Shown piece by piece: positions 48,223-59,972 of a stretch of 64,000 bases of DNA. The first letter of the stretch is position 1; each line of letters begins with the position of its first letter. The notes below the pieces were generated by a model, which did not search any database, was not told where the DNA came from, and worked only from the letters and a program-made list of their open reading frames with translations. This stretch comes from Xanthostigma xanthostigma (Eukaryota > Arthropoda > Insecta > Raphidioptera > Raphidiidae): NCBI GenBank assembly GCA_963575645.1, contig OY754475.1, positions 19,506,509 through 19,570,508 on the forward strand. The letters run 5' to 3'. A program made the position numbers and the translations under genes.

Positions 48223-51200
48223 TTAAGCGAAAATCTTCTCGTCCCTGCGTTTCTTCGGTTGTGGCGGCGCAGCTCCGGGTCTGTGCTGAGCTTCCGGATG
48301 ATTGAGTAGTTCCGGCGGACACGTGGAGACAGGACTCGCTTGGAGCATCAGACGTAGATCGTAGAACAACATCGAATCGTCTTTGGTTACGAAACTGACG
48401 GCGATACCCGTTTTGCCCGCACGGCCCGTACGACCGATACGATGAGTGTAATCTGAAACAAAAACAAAACGGATCGCTTATAAAGTTCTGAGAGAAGAGA
48501 AAAGTATCGATGAATTGTTAATTTTACTCCAATACTGAGCTACAGAAAGCATTGTCAGAAAATCTGCTTAACAACACATATTTCTCCTTAAAAGAGCATT
48601 GTAGAAATTTAAATTGATCCCGGTCGAAACATAATTGATCGATAATAACTATATTTTAGAAGTTAAACATCTTTTGGGGCGTTATGAAAAAAAGACTGCT
48701 GGTTGAAACCTGACAAGGGGAAGCGTTACATTTTTCGTCTCATCCCCTCTAGCACGGCCTAAATGAGTTTCACTTCAAAAACTGTAATTATATTATCGTA
48801 TTTTAAGGTTATAATCAAATCAGATTTCCTGACAATGTGTTCTGCAACCCGACACGGGACGACTTTCAATCATAGATATATATATTAATAGATAGCGGAT
48901 GCCTATCCTTGAGCATTGTGCGGAATGGTTCCAATTAGAAGCCATATGGAAGCCATTTTGTACGTGGAAGCGCGCGGGATTCAAAGATTAAATATTCTAT
49001 AATATGATGTTGATGGAAAAACAATAGAACTCGCAATAAACAGTGATATTTCGCTCCAAAACCTATTTTTATACTGAAACGTTTCAAAAATTACAAAACT
49101 GAGCATAAATATAATATAAAATCTTAGAACATTTTACATTGTCAGATTGGCATCAGTGCTTGTCAACTTTGATGCCAAATTGACAATGTAAAATGTTCTA
49201 AGCTTTTACATTATATTTATGCTCAATTTTGTAATTTTTGAAACGTTTCAGTATAAAAATAGGTTTTGGAGCGAAATATCACTGTTTACTGTGAGTTTTG
49301 TCGTTTTTCTCAATAAAATCATATTATAAAATAATTAATATTTTTGAATCTCGCGCGCTTTTTAGGGCGTTTTCCACGTACAAAATGGCTTCTAAAAGGT
49401 ACACGAGGCGCTAGTGTATCCGCAATCTATTAAATATATATATCTATGCGTTCAATAAAATCGCGGACAAACACAAATTTCAAATAAGAAAACAATAAAC
49501 ATACCTTCGATAGTCTTCGCCATGTCATAATTTATGACCATGCTGACATCCTTGATATCGATACCACGGCCGGCAACATCGGTAGCTACCAGAATATCTT
49601 TACCGCCACTTTTCAGTGTTGCCAACGCGTACTCGCGCTGCTCCTGGCCTTTACCACCGTGAAGCGTGCAAGCGTTGTAACCGAGTTTTTCCAGCCCTTT
49701 AGCCAAGACGTCGGCGCCCTTCTTTTGGTTGACGAAAATGATAATCGGCGGTTCAACTCCTCTCGACAAGAGCTCCATCAATTTCTTACGTTTGTCGTTC
49801 TCGGTAACCATGTGTACAATTTGTTCGGTTCTTTCGGTCGGTTTACCGATAGAGCCGATATAAACGACGGCCGGTCGTCTCAGATAATTCCTCGCCAGCC
49901 TTTCGACAGCCGGAGGCATGGTCGCCGTAAACATGACGGTTTGTCGGAACTTCTTCTTCGTGTTGTAATTGGCCAGGAGGACGCTAGTATCTTCGGCTTC
50001 TTCGGTGTCGGGTTTTAAGTTCGTAACGGGCATATAATCCAAAATGCGTTGTACGTCCGGTTCGAAACCCATGTCTATCATACGATCAGCTTCGTCCAAT
50101 ACTATATAAGTACACTGATTTAAAACAAGGTAACGGTTCTCTAAGACGTCGATCAAACGTCCAGGCGTTGCTATTACAACCTGCGAACAAAAATACATTT
50201 TCGATAAAGATTTCACGATGATTTTTACACGCTTTATATTAGTTTCACTTGTAAGTTTGTATGTAAGTATGTTTGTTTGTAACCTAGTTTGAACTACAGC
50301 AAATGGTTTATTACTGTTAGTATGTTATGCCACTACTGTAAGAGCAATCGTTGAACGAGCGGTCTAAGGCGCTAGTCTTCGCTGACGTCAACTCTCGGAT
50401 TCACCGGTCGTGGGTTCTAATCCCGTCCACGCCGAAATAAAAATTTTTTTTTCGGCAAATTTTTGACAATAAATCGAACTAAAAAGTGGAAAATAAATAT
50501 AGTTTAAAAAAAAAAACTAAAAAACACTTTATATCGAACTAAAAAGTAAAAAATATTTTTTTTTAAATAAGCTTAAAACAATAATGAATAAAAAATACTA
50601 GTATTATTGTGAAAAAAGCGTGGGGCGCTCGATGTACGAAAATGTGGAACAAAGCGCCCCACGCTTTTTTCACAATAATACTACTATTTTTTATTCATTA
50701 TTGTTATAAGCTTATTTAAAAAAAAATATTTTTTACTTTTTAGTTCGATATAAAGCGTGTTTTTTTAGTTTTTTTAAACTATATTTATTTTTTTTAACAA
50801 AAATAGTTCCGCTGAAAATGTTTATACGATTATAAACTAGTATAGCTTGTGATCTTCGCGCGCCGCGATTTGCACGAGATATCCTTGTAAGATATTATAT
50901 TGATCGAATTGCTCGAGACATCGCAAGCAAATTCTTCGATAGATGAGGGAATCAATCTGGAGCTCGGAAAACCGGACGAAAATGGCTGCTTGCATGTAAA
51001 AAAAAGGTAATTTCAATTTTGTGTTCTCCTTTAGACAGTTTCGTTATATAATCAGAACGTAAGGGCTTTTAGCCTGTAGGGTAAAATCAATAAATAAATA
51101 AATATACAAACAGATAGCTGTAGTTGCTATTATATTGTTGCGTGCCCCCTTGATGGGACGACTATGGAAACTACTAGAAACAACAACAATGGAAAACAGG

Positions 51201-54200
51201 GAAAAAACACCCGACCTTTAGACTATCGCTTGGAGAGAACAATACATGTAAAGGACGAAATCTCGATTCGTGGAGAACATTCTAGAGCGTGGGCCGAAAC
51301 TATAAAAGGCGAGTAGAGTGGGCAAGCCAGTCAGTCAGTTATTCGAGCTGTTTGTGAGTTGTGTTGATACAGTGCTCTGGTATTACGACATAAATTATAC
51401 TGTGGAAATAAATTAACTTTAGTGAGAGCAATTTATATAAATCTGTTTAAATAACTTTTTGTAAATACAAGTGTGAATCAGCTACTGTACTAGATAAACT
51501 TGGTGTTGTGTTCCTGTGATGTAAATATTTTGTGTACATAATTTAGTGACTCTATATTCTCTGTTACTTAGTCTTTTATTTTATAATTTAGAACTATTAG
51601 TTATGTTTCTGTTAACGTTATTATTTCTTTTAAGTTAAAGAAGTACGCTTTTGTTTGTGTGTTTTACTGTTTTGTTAAACATTTATTATTGCAAATAAAT
51701 AATTTCCGCCACGGACTACAACAGTTTTGTAACAATATTATGAAACACTCATAGTTGACGTTACATTGTCGGGATTCAAATCCGAATCTTTCACTATCGC
51801 GGCAGCTGAATTATCATCTAAACAATACACTTTCTAAAGCATATTTGCAACAGTAGTGCACATCCTCGGAGAACTAATTTTAATATTGCAAATATGCTTT
51901 ATTATGGGAATGTCGATTGTTTAGATGTCTCACGGACATGTACGAACATTTAATGTCTTTTAAAAAAAATTGGTTGTCTGCAAAGTCGGTTTACGGACGA
52001 TAGTTTTACGTGATAACGTATTCCGTAATACATAACCTAAATTTTAGTAGCTGTCAAACTTGGGCCGAAGCATACTGCGCTCTCGCTTGCACGCACAGGG
52101 TCAGGCGGAACGTGACACTTTTTCGTGCGTGCAGCTGGTGTTTCATCAATTTATAAGACGTTATCACGTCAAAAAATGATATTACCTCACAACCCATCCG
52201 CAATCGAAAACCTTGTTCCTCTCTGCTGAGACCTCCGACAACGACGACCGTTCGAATACCGAGCGGTCCACCGAACTTATTAGTTTCGTCTTCGATCTGT
52301 TGCGCCAATTCACGCGTCGGCGCCATTATAAGGGCGTACGGTCCCTGATCGGCATCTTCGTTACGTTCCAGTTTCGGTAAACTTTGAATCCAAGTCAGTA
52401 AAGGAATGAGGAAAGCCAACGTTTTACCGGAACCAGTTTCGGCAACGCCGATAATGTCCCTGTTCTGTATACCGATCGGAATGGCCTGTCTCTGGATCGG
52501 CGTCGGCTCCTTGTAACCGACTTTCTCGATTATCTCGAGAATTTCTTTCTGCAGTCCTGATTCTTTCCAGTTACGTATCGGATCCGGTATACGGCCACCT
52601 GGATAACAAAACAAAAGAATATTATTGTAATAAATTAAAAAAAACATTTGACAGCTATGAAATAGCTTTGTAATTAATGAAACTGTGGCCAGTACAAAAA
52701 TTGCCGTTTCTCTGCTAATGTCTGTAGAAAATATTCATATACTTTAGCCAAGACTTATTTATATACAGTATGTAAACGCGTAAGGTGCACATAGAGAAAT
52801 TAGCATTGGGAAAAAATACTTGGATCAGAGTTAGCCATATTAGGTCATATGCATAAAACTCCAAATTGGTTAAAATTTTTATTTCGAAATATATTTTAGT
52901 TCTTGATCATAACGTAATGGTTATTTTATTAATCTAATCACTGAAAATAAAAAAGAAATGTAGAAAATAAGCGCTATTTTCGAATTCTCAAAACGCATCG
53001 TGACGTCAGAGTATATATCAACAACAGTTTCCATGACGACGATGTCGTCTCACAGTAAGATTGTCAGTATTTAGAGGAAACAACAAATAAACTTCATTTA
53101 GAACATTGACAATTTGACATCAAAGTTGTTGACATGCATCGCATATCATGACGTCACATAAGCCCGCGAACATGGCCGATTGTTTAAACTGTCTATTTTT
53201 GAATGTGGAATTTAATATTTTTTTTCTTATGATAATATTACATTTTTAAATGATTATCAATTTTTTTCCGTATTATGGTTGACTAAATAATCTATTAAAA
53301 ATATAAAAAAAAATCATGCATATGACCTATTGTTATTTCTATTGAATTATCGTGGTAATCTTGAGGATTTCTATTTTATTTTGATTTATTTTTATGTTAC
53401 TTGACTTTTTTAATAATAAAATGCTCTTATAAATCATTATTCTAATTTTTTTGTACAAAAATAAAACAAAAAAACAACTCCATCTGTTTGGAAACATTTC
53501 ATTCAAAAATTGTCTGACTGGTATGACGTATGCGCGTTGATAAATCGGTGACCCAATGTCTTTAGGTTCAACACGAATAGGCGGAGATATTTGATCTCGC
53601 ACCATATTTAAGTATTTTTGGGAATTTAATATCCCATTAATAAAAAAAGTCCGATTATGTTGTAATCATTTGAATATTTTCTTCGGTAGTATACACATTC
53701 ATTTTGCAAAAGAATATTATCTGTCAAATTGAAAAACAAGATTTCAAGGCTCACTCTTCCCAATGTTAATTTCCCTATGTATTACGTGTTTACATACTGT
53801 ATTTGAGTCCATTAATCTACCATTACGCTAATCGCTCGGTAAAATTGCAAAATCAAATTTTCGCGAACTCGTAACGACCATTACTGCATCTAAGACTATT
53901 TGTCAGTAAAATAATTAAAATACAATAGGATACGCTGGGGGCTAATGGTTCAGAATAATTTAAATACAATTACCTTTGATTGTTATATTATAATCTTCAC
54001 GGAAAATACGCCAATCGCGTTCTGTCATTTCTTCTTTTCGTTTTTCGCTCCAGTGTCTGTCATCCCATTGCTGTTTTTCTTCTTTGCGTCTCACCTTCTT
54101 TAACCTAACTTTTTCTTGTTCTTTCTCAGCTTCCGTTCTGCGTTTTTCTAACAGTTCTCCGTAAAACTTGGACTGGTCTCTTTTCTGTGCTTTTATATCG

Positions 54201-56914
54201 ATGCCGGCCAAATTGCCACGGCCGAAAAATTGAACCTGAAAAATAAAAACTGTTTAGAACCAACTGAATGAATAAAAAAAATTACAACAAAATATAGATT
54301 ATGTAATGAAAAACAAATGTCAGGTTATCATTGGCAATCAAATAGTTATTGGCGTAACTAGTAGTCTAAGTCATTCATGGCGTGTCATGACTTAGCCTAC
54401 AAGTTACGCCCATAATTTTATTCAACAGTTGCGCGTTATTCATGTTTTAATTATAATGAGATGTTGTAAATATCTATTTATTTCTTTATAAAAAAAACTG
54501 TCAATACTAACAGCACCAAACAGCACGATTCAATGTTTTGGTTTGAGGTTAGCCGGTTATGAATAAACTCCATGTCGAAAACATTCGGCCTCTCAATTTT
54601 AGTCTCAATGGGTAACAACGGAGTTGTTGTTACCTACTATTTCGTTACGACTCAGAAAATAGTTACGTTTATTTTCATTACTCCACAATGGCCGAGCTAG
54701 TAGGAATCTTCATCGAGTTATGACAAGTAATAATTGTCACCAGTCGGTAAATGGCTATTTAGGGTTCGGTTTTTAGGCATGATAAAACATGAATAACGCG
54801 CATGAGTTGAATAAAAACAAATACTGAACAGTAAGCAAAACAAAAGAAGTGCATGTGTCCACAAAGGTCCCAACATTATGATTGCGGCGGTAACCACCGG
54901 CATAAAAATTACGAGTATTGAATGGTAGGCAACAATAATAATAAAAACAAAGCAACGCGATTTAAAGTAATTTCATACCTGATGCCTTTCTTTATATAGA
55001 GAATTATAATCGACGCTCGTGTCTTCTCCGGCGTCCCAATCGAACACAAATTTACGATCGTTCAACCTGCGTACCCTGCGTTTCTTCTTTATGATACCCA
55101 AATATCGTTCTTTGATTGCTTCGGCTTCTTTTTCTTTATCCTTGTCTTTATATTTATCCTGTTGGTCATCCCTGTCACGTGGCCGCCTTTAACAAAAAAT
55201 AAACGTTTAAATGTTCATATTTTTGGTAATAACAAGTGAATCAAACGTGCAATGTTTCCTATTTGTTTATCTATATCTAATAATATCTATACTAATATAT
55301 AAAGCTGAAGAGTTTGTTTGCTTGAACGCGCTAATCTCAGGAAATACTGGTTCAAATTGAAAAAAATTTTTTTGTTGGATAGCCCATTTATTGAGGAAGG
55401 CTATAGGCTATATAAAATCAGGCTACGACCATTAGGAGCGGAGCATTAATGAAAAATGCTGTAAAATGTATCTCAAAAATAAGCTTCTATTCAGGTGAAA
55501 TGCACTAACTAAATATACTCATATTAGCGTTGCCAGAATACAACACCGGCTAGCTCAATCGGTAGAGCACACAACTGTCAATATCCGAGGGTCGTGGGTT
55601 CGAGCCCTATGTTGGGCGAATACATTTTTATTTTTTTTTTCTACAGTGCTTTCTTCTAAGGCTTACATTTAAATTTATTTTAATTTTATCTAATTAATTA
55701 AAAAAAAAATATTAGTTAAAAAAAAGTATAAATACTACTTTTTATCAACAAAAACTTTTGAACGGTAACTCCGATCATCATGAAATTTGGACACAACATT
55801 CATCTCGGTAAACTAAGATAAATGCGTGTACTCATGTTCCTCCCTTCCCCATTCGTTCTTTTGCACCCGGGTGAAACCGGACGGAACCGCTAGTTTATTA
55901 TATTTTTAATCTGTTTGGCATGTAATAACAAGCGCCAATCATGAAGAGTGACATTATAGTTTCTAAATTAACTATTTTTCTTGCGTATTTTGTACGCGTT
56001 ATTGTGTTTTGAGACATTCGTTTACAGATTTCTCAAGAATGATTCGACAAATTTAAAAAATAGTATACGAGAACATGGAATATGACTCACTTGAATTCTC
56101 GATCATCGTATTTTCTTAGATCATCGTTCTTTGCGAAAAAGTTCTTCCGGTCCTCCGATTGTTGTCTACGTAAATTATCGACTTGCTCTTGTCGTCTTTT
56201 CAACGCTTCGGCAGCTCTCTGTTCTTTTGTTAAGAACAACGGCTGAAAAACAAAATTATTTTAATCGGGTTTCTAAAATCTACCAACATCTATCAGATTT
56301 TATCTACAATATTATTCCAATAAACTTACTTTGCTTCTAGCTTCCTCATCGGCTTTCTTCTTAGCTAAAATTTCTTCCAGCGATAAAGGTTCCTTTTTAA
56401 GCGACTTCGGATCCAGCTTCTTCTTATCTTCCTCTTCTTCTTCGGTCTTCGTATCGTTGTTTTTCTTGCCGTCGGAATCTTTATACTTCCTATCCTTTTC
56501 CGAATCGTGATGTCTGTCTCTGTCCTTATCGTATCTTTCTTTGTCGTACTTATCTCGATCTTTGTCTTTATCGTACTTTGAATCGTTCCTTTCCTTGTCT
56601 CTTTTATCGTATTTGTTATCACGATCTCTCGACCTGGACCTTTTCGCGCGATGCGACTGTCGTTCCTTGGAACGCGATCGTGACCTTTTCGATCGATGAT
56701 CTCTATCTAACCTATCTCTGTTATCGCGATCTTTATCGGCGCGATCTCTGACGTCACGATCTTTATCGGCGCGATCCCTGTTTTCGCGGTCCTTTTCTGC
56801 TCGGTCTCTGTTATCCAACCGATCGCGTTCTTTTTCTAAACGATCTCTGATTTCTCGATCTTTCTCGGCTTTATCTCTCGAACGCGATCGACGCCGCTTT
56901 GTAACGCTCGCCAT
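48223..56914 (-). CDS. DDX23: DDX23 / Prp28 spliceosomal DEAD-box RNA helicase, 7 exons
   Basis: Exons (minus): 56914-56330, 56242-56091, 55186-54979, 54235-53974, 52598-52186, 50180-49505, 48452-48223; 2526 nt, all joins in frame, 841 aa (human about 820). Residues 1-195 are an Arg/Asp/Ser-rich RD/RS-like domain. The helicase core runs from about 400 to 770: [10 protein letters not shown] (Q motif), AETGSGKT (motif I, about 455), [19 protein letters not shown] (about 569), TATMP (motif III), [19 protein letters not shown] and [10 protein letters not shown]. The tail ends [10 protein letters not shown]. In this family it displaces U1 from the 5' splice site as part of the U5/tri-snRNP in the nucleus. 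Introns contain a solo LTR, the hairpin element and MITEs; the MITE at 51965-52175 reaches the exon 5 donor. Confidence 0.96.
48872..49447. repeat. Long inverted repeat element in DDX23 intron 6
   Basis: Arms of about 250 bp mirror each other (ATAGATATATATATTAATAG and GATATATATATCTATG outer; TAGAACATTTTACATTGTCA / TGACAATGTAAAATGTTCTA inner). The centre is near 49155. About 575 bp, non-coding. Confidence 0.8.
50220..50790 (+). mobile_element. Hairpin element with tRNA-like segment, copy 2
   Basis: It starts TTTTTACACGCTTTATATTA, holds the tRNA-like part at about 50348-50433 (GCGGTCTAAGGC; GGTTCTAATCCC), then the hairpin arms meeting at GCGTGGGGCGC / GCGCCCCACGC. It has the same organisation as 28876-29447 and near-identical arms. 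DDX23 intron 5. Confidence 0.8.
51136..51734. mobile_element. Solo LTR of a Gypsy-type retrotransposon
   Basis: 599 bp with TGTTGCGTG start and TTTTGTAACA end (TG...CA), flanked by ATAT on both sides (51132-51135 and 51735-51738). A TATA box (TATAAAAG, about 51301) is followed by an initiator-like CAGTCAGTC region, and AATAAA lies near the end. No internal region remains. The 4-bp duplication fits Ty3/Gypsy; the superfamily is inferred. DDX23 intron 5. Confidence 0.75.
51965..52175. mobile_element. MITE 'TGACGTGATAACGTCTTAT' touching the DDX23 exon 5 donor
   Basis: It shares its full length with 60908-61166 in reverse. Its end (TTTTTTGACGTGATAACG on the gene strand) begins about 6-10 bases after the donor GAG|GTAATA (52185). 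Confidence 0.78.
52766..53799. mobile_element. Mariner-like element copy C with transposase remnant and nested MITE
   Basis: Ends CAGTATGTAAACGCG / CGTGTTTACATACTG, flanked by TA. On the minus strand near 53605-53470 a remnant reads [18 protein letters not shown], then [17 protein letters not shown], the classic stretch before the third catalytic acid in mariner transposases, but most of the gene is deleted. The AATAGGTCATATGCAT MITE (52838-53331) interrupts it; copy A near 4655 shows the uninterrupted sequence. DDX23 intron 4. Confidence 0.8.
52838..53331. mobile_element. MITE family 'AATAGGTCATATGCAT', copy 4
   Basis: Full-length with a short internal deletion near 52946. Nested in mariner-like copy C. 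Confidence 0.85.
54310..54960. repeat. Repeat related to the 494-bp tandem unit, reverse copy, in DDX23 intron 3
   Basis: It shares GTCACCAGTCGGTAAATGGC, ACTCCACAATGGCCGAGCTA and AACATTGAATCGTG-type blocks (reverse complement) with 62557-63578. Both ends carry GCGCGTTATTCATGTTTTA. An interspersed element of unknown class, about 600 bp. Confidence 0.6.
55286..55895 (+). repeat. 'tatactaatataaag' family copy interrupted by a tRNA-like insert
   Basis: Matches 37736-38090 on both sides of a roughly 245-bp insert (about 55490-55735). It opens ATCTATACTAATATATAAAG and closes GGTGAAACCGGACGGAACCG. DDX23 intron 2. Confidence 0.7.
55544..55618 (+). pseudogene. tRNA-Lys-like sequence (SINE head or pseudogene)
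   Basis: CCGGCTAGCTCAATCGGTAG and GGGTCGTGGGTTCGAGCCC closely match insect tRNA-Lys, and GTTGGGCG gives the 3' acceptor. The first two acceptor pairs fail, and the loop CTGTCAA would give anticodon GTC on a non-pairing stem. It is followed by a T-rich tract and is inserted within a dispersed repeat, so a SINE is more likely than a working tRNA. Confidence 0.6.
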
Positions 56915-57002
56915 TTCATGTAGTCAGCTAAAAGTTCTATAAAAACAATAGAATTACTCCACTGTATTTGGATTTTTCTTGTAAGAACGCTACAAAAGAA
57001 TA

Positions 57003-57475
57003 GTATATTGTGCGACTAGTGAGAGAAGGAGAAGATTCCATGAGCGTAAAACGCACGCGAGTGGAATATTCTCCTTCGATCAATGGTCGCACATAATACT
57101 TTATTCAACTAGCAGGAGTAATATGTAATCGGGACCCTGATAAAAGAGGGAAAAATAATAAATCACTTCATTGATTGACGTACCCACCGTCAGTGTATGC
57201 ACACATGATTGCCATGACTTTCACTGAATTGGGATGCTGTTTTCATATATACAATACCGCCTACCACGTTCCTATTGGTCCAGAAGCTGCGTGCAGTTTT
57301 TTTTTCATTATTTTACGCTTGGGCTTGCTACTGAGTTTCTATTGGTCCAAAAAATTCATTATCACACTGTACGGCTTATTATTAGCACTCTACGCGTCAA
57401 CATGAAGTAATTTATTATTTCTCCCGAGTTTAGCAGGGCCCCGAAATTACATATTACTCACGCGTGTTGAATAAA
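57003..57475. mobile_element. Inverted-repeat element, reverse copy, near the DDX23 start
   Basis: It is the reverse of 2850-3301 (TAGTATATTGTGCGACTAGT to CACGCGTGTTGAATAAAA). It starts about 90 bp upstream of the DDX23 ATG, so it lies in or next to that promoter. From 57476 to 57896 I see nothing definite. Confidence 0.7.
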
Positions 57476-57896
57476 ATTACTTTACTATGACTAAATAACA
57501 ACAAAAAAAGAAAGTGTTTATAAATAAGAAAAGAAAATGTTTCCCCATGTATTTTATTAGAAATTATTTAGATAATATAATTAAAAAAATGACGAATGTA
57601 CAAAAATCTACATTTTGATAATATATAGGTTTTTAGTAGCGCGGCGTTACTTTTATATTTAAAAATTTTTTTTAGCTACTTAGTAAACCGTTGGTATTTT
57701 GGGTTTCTCGGTGATTACATTCTTAACAATATTTTTATAAGTGTATGACAACTGTTTCTAATAACAAAACAACATCTCAAATATGACATGACGGTCCACT
57801 AATATCACAGCTTAACCAGCTAAGTGTCACTCGAATTGTAAAAACTCAACCGCGCATACATGCTGCGCAAGCTATCGCCATGTTGTTAGTAAGCAT

Positions 57897-58408
57897 CATG
57901 GTTGCCAGTTGACGGATTTTTTTCTCGTACCAGTGTTGCTAAATATCTCGTACTTTCAACAGTTAATCTCGCGCGTACAAGTATAAATTTAAAGTATAGG
58001 TATATCGAATAAAATTTGTAATTTATGCTATTTACTGTACTATTTAACTTTGAGTAGTCGTATTCTTTGCGCTTTTAGCTGTCAATTCAAATAAAACAAT
58101 TAGAACTGATAGTGATTAACATTAGTGTAACAAGGACAACAAATAAATACATTAAACGGGGATTCCCCACTCAAGTTGTCTAGTTTCATATAGTGATGAG
58201 GTAGTGCATTTAGTGATGCGCCCAGTCGATCGTTTTGTGGTGTGTGAAGTAGGTAAATATGCAAATTCATACACTTTTTGACTGATACCTAGCAGTCATT
58301 GTTAAAATCTCGTACAAAATTGTACGAGAATTTTGTTATTCTTGTATCTCGTACAAAAACTGTAAATCTCGTAATGGTACGAGATTTCCCGTACGTCTGG
58401 CAACCCTG
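57897..58408. mobile_element. hAT-type element with perfect 8-bp target duplication
   Basis: Ends CATGGTTGCCAGTTGACGG / CGTACGTCTGGCAACCCTG are inverted. GTAAGCAT flanks both sides (57889-57896 and 58409-58416). Repeated TCTCGTAC words fill both subterminal regions. Non-coding. It lies between DDX23 and MOCS3. Confidence 0.85.
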
Positions 58409-58556
58409 GTAAGCATCAGTTCTGACTGAAAATGTCACAAGTCATGTAGTAAAATTAGGGACAAAGTTCGCGCGCGCTTAGCACAGCTGTGTTCTAGGCC
58501 ATTAATATCAAAGTACAGACAGTCGAGTGACCAGGCAGCGGTTTTTAGATGCCGTG

Positions 58557-59912
58557 CTAATATAGTGGAAATTCTGAATCAATAAACTCATTCCAAGCAT
58601 AAAGTCCTCCTGTAACATCTTTAATATCGACATCTTCAGACTTCAAAACATCTTTCAAGTGTTTCAGAGCTATCTGTGAATCGTTTCCACATCGACATAA
58701 AGTGTACACTGGAACTTGATCCGATTTTACAACAGCCTTGATTTTGTCGATTTCGTTTATGAAGTCAGTCAACGAATCTTTATTATTAACGGCGTTTTTA
58801 ATCGTCGGTAGTTCAAGGTTGTACGAGTTTGGTAATCGGCACATTTCGAATTCCCATCGAGGTCTCACGTCGACCAACAAATAACTGCCGGTTTCTTTGA
58901 CGTTCAATTCTTTAACAGAAATCCGCTCGTCTTCTTTCACATGTTGAACAGGCGGATACTGCGGTCCGGGTTCGCGGCACGGGGCAGAACACCACAATTC
59001 ATAATCGGGTAACGAACTCACATCGAAATCAGGATCCGCTTTACAAACGGGACAATCGGCCTTCGGTTTTCTGTTTTCGAAATGTTTAAAAACGCCGTTC
59101 TTCCCATCGAACATGGTTAATTTAAATTTGAATTCGCCACCGTCTTTAAGCCATTTAGCGACTTTCATCGCTTCCAGGGCTTGCATAACTCCGATAACTC
59201 CGACGACCGGACCTATGACCCCGTCTTCGTTGCAAGATTGGACGCAAGCGAAATGGGGCGGTTCCGGATAAAGACATCGGTAGCAAGCTGTCATTCCGCA
59301 AATATGGACGCTTAACGATCCGTTAAACCTGATCGCGTTGCCGGCAATCAGTGGTTTCTTCAACAGCATGCAGACATCGTTAACTAAATATCGTGTCGGA
59401 ACGTTATCGCTACAGTCGAGAACGATATCGAAATCTCCGATTATACTCGCGGCGTTGTCGCGCGTTAAACGCGTTTTGTATGTTTTATAGTTCACCGAAC
59501 TGTTTAACTTTTTGAGTTTAGCACAAGCTGCTGCCACTTTAGCAACACCGACGTCTGATTCGTTAAAAAGAACTTGGCGTTGCAAATTCGATATTGCGAC
59601 TTCATCGTCGTCGACTAATCCTATCGTGCCGGCACCGGCTGCGCAGAGATACTGCGCAGCTGGACATCCCAAACCACCGGCGCCTACTATGAGAAATTTT
59701 GAGGTTATCAGAGCCTCTTGTCCTATTGGTCCATAGTCGTTCAATATTATGTGACGACTGTATCGCTGAGTTTGAACGCTCGAAAATATGTCTGAATATT
59801 TGCCTTTACGGAGAGCCTCTTTATGTTTTGCGGTGTAGATTTTATCTTCGATTTCTGATAGTTCAGCGCATAGTTTTTTACGTTTTAATTCTAAAATCTC
59901 CAAGTTATCCAT
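58557..59912 (-). CDS. MOCS3: MOCS3 / UBA4 adenylyltransferase and sulfurtransferase
   Basis: Single-exon 451-aa frame starting MDNLEILELKRKKL (human about 460 aa). It activates the sulfur carriers URM1 and MOCS2A by C-terminal adenylation and then forms the thiocarboxylate, serving tRNA wobble thiolation and molybdopterin synthesis in the cytosol. Seen: nucleotide-binding GAGGLGCPAAQY (about 77-88), acidic DDDE, zinc ligands CYRC (210/213) and CPVC (287/290), the E1-like Cys in SCNEDGVIGP (about 227), and a C-terminal rhodanese domain with the active loop CRCGNDSQ (Cys about 406). The frame stays open upstream to 59972 (20 more codons), but GTTTTATAG|GTGTGTG there looks like an acceptor, so the MDN start fits best, perhaps with an upstream noncoding exon. 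All catalytic residues are present. Confidence 0.95.
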   Translation of the reverse strand: MDNLEILELKRKKLCAELSEIEDKIYTAKHKEALRKGKYSDIFSSVQTQRYSRHIILNDYGPIGQEALITSKFLIVGAGGLGCPAAQYLCAAGAGTIGLVDDDEVAISNLQRQVLFNESDVGVAKVAAACAKLKKLNSSVNYKTYKTRLTRDNAASIIGDFDIVLDCSDNVPTRYLVNDVCMLLKKPLIAGNAIRFNGSLSVHICGMTACYRCLYPEPPHFACVQSCNEDGVIGPVVGVIGVMQALEAMKVAKWLKDGGEFKFKLTMFDGKNGVFKHFENRKPKADCPVCKADPDFDVSSLPDYELWCSAPCREPGPQYPPVQHVKEDERISVKELNVKETGSYLLVDVRPRWEFEMCRLPNSYNLELPTIKNAVNNKDSLTDFINEIDKIKAVVKSDQVPVYTLCRCGNDSQIALKHLKDVLKSEDVDIKDVTGGLYAWNEFIDSEFPLY

Positions 59913-59972
59913 AATTGGATAAATGGTTTGCAAAAATAATGGAATTGTCACTATCCACAGTTGCTCACACAC

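Noticed and set aside
49659-50018. 119-codon plus-strand frame opposite DDX23 exon 6
   Set aside because: It lies wholly within a conserved helicase exon and is an antisense shadow.
53339-53605. 88-codon frame as a host gene
   Set aside because: The [14 protein letters not shown] stretch is mariner transposase and the frame is inside a TIR element with TA flanks.
11805-55618. Functional tRNA genes at 11805, 29241, 50348 and 55544
   Set aside because: Promoter boxes are good but the acceptor or anticodon stems fail and three lie within repeats, so they are called tRNA-like only.
59913-59972. Upstream ATG extension of MOCS3 (20 more codons)
   Set aside because: The extension lacks similarity to the family N-terminus and contains a good splice acceptor; MDNLEILELK is the better start.
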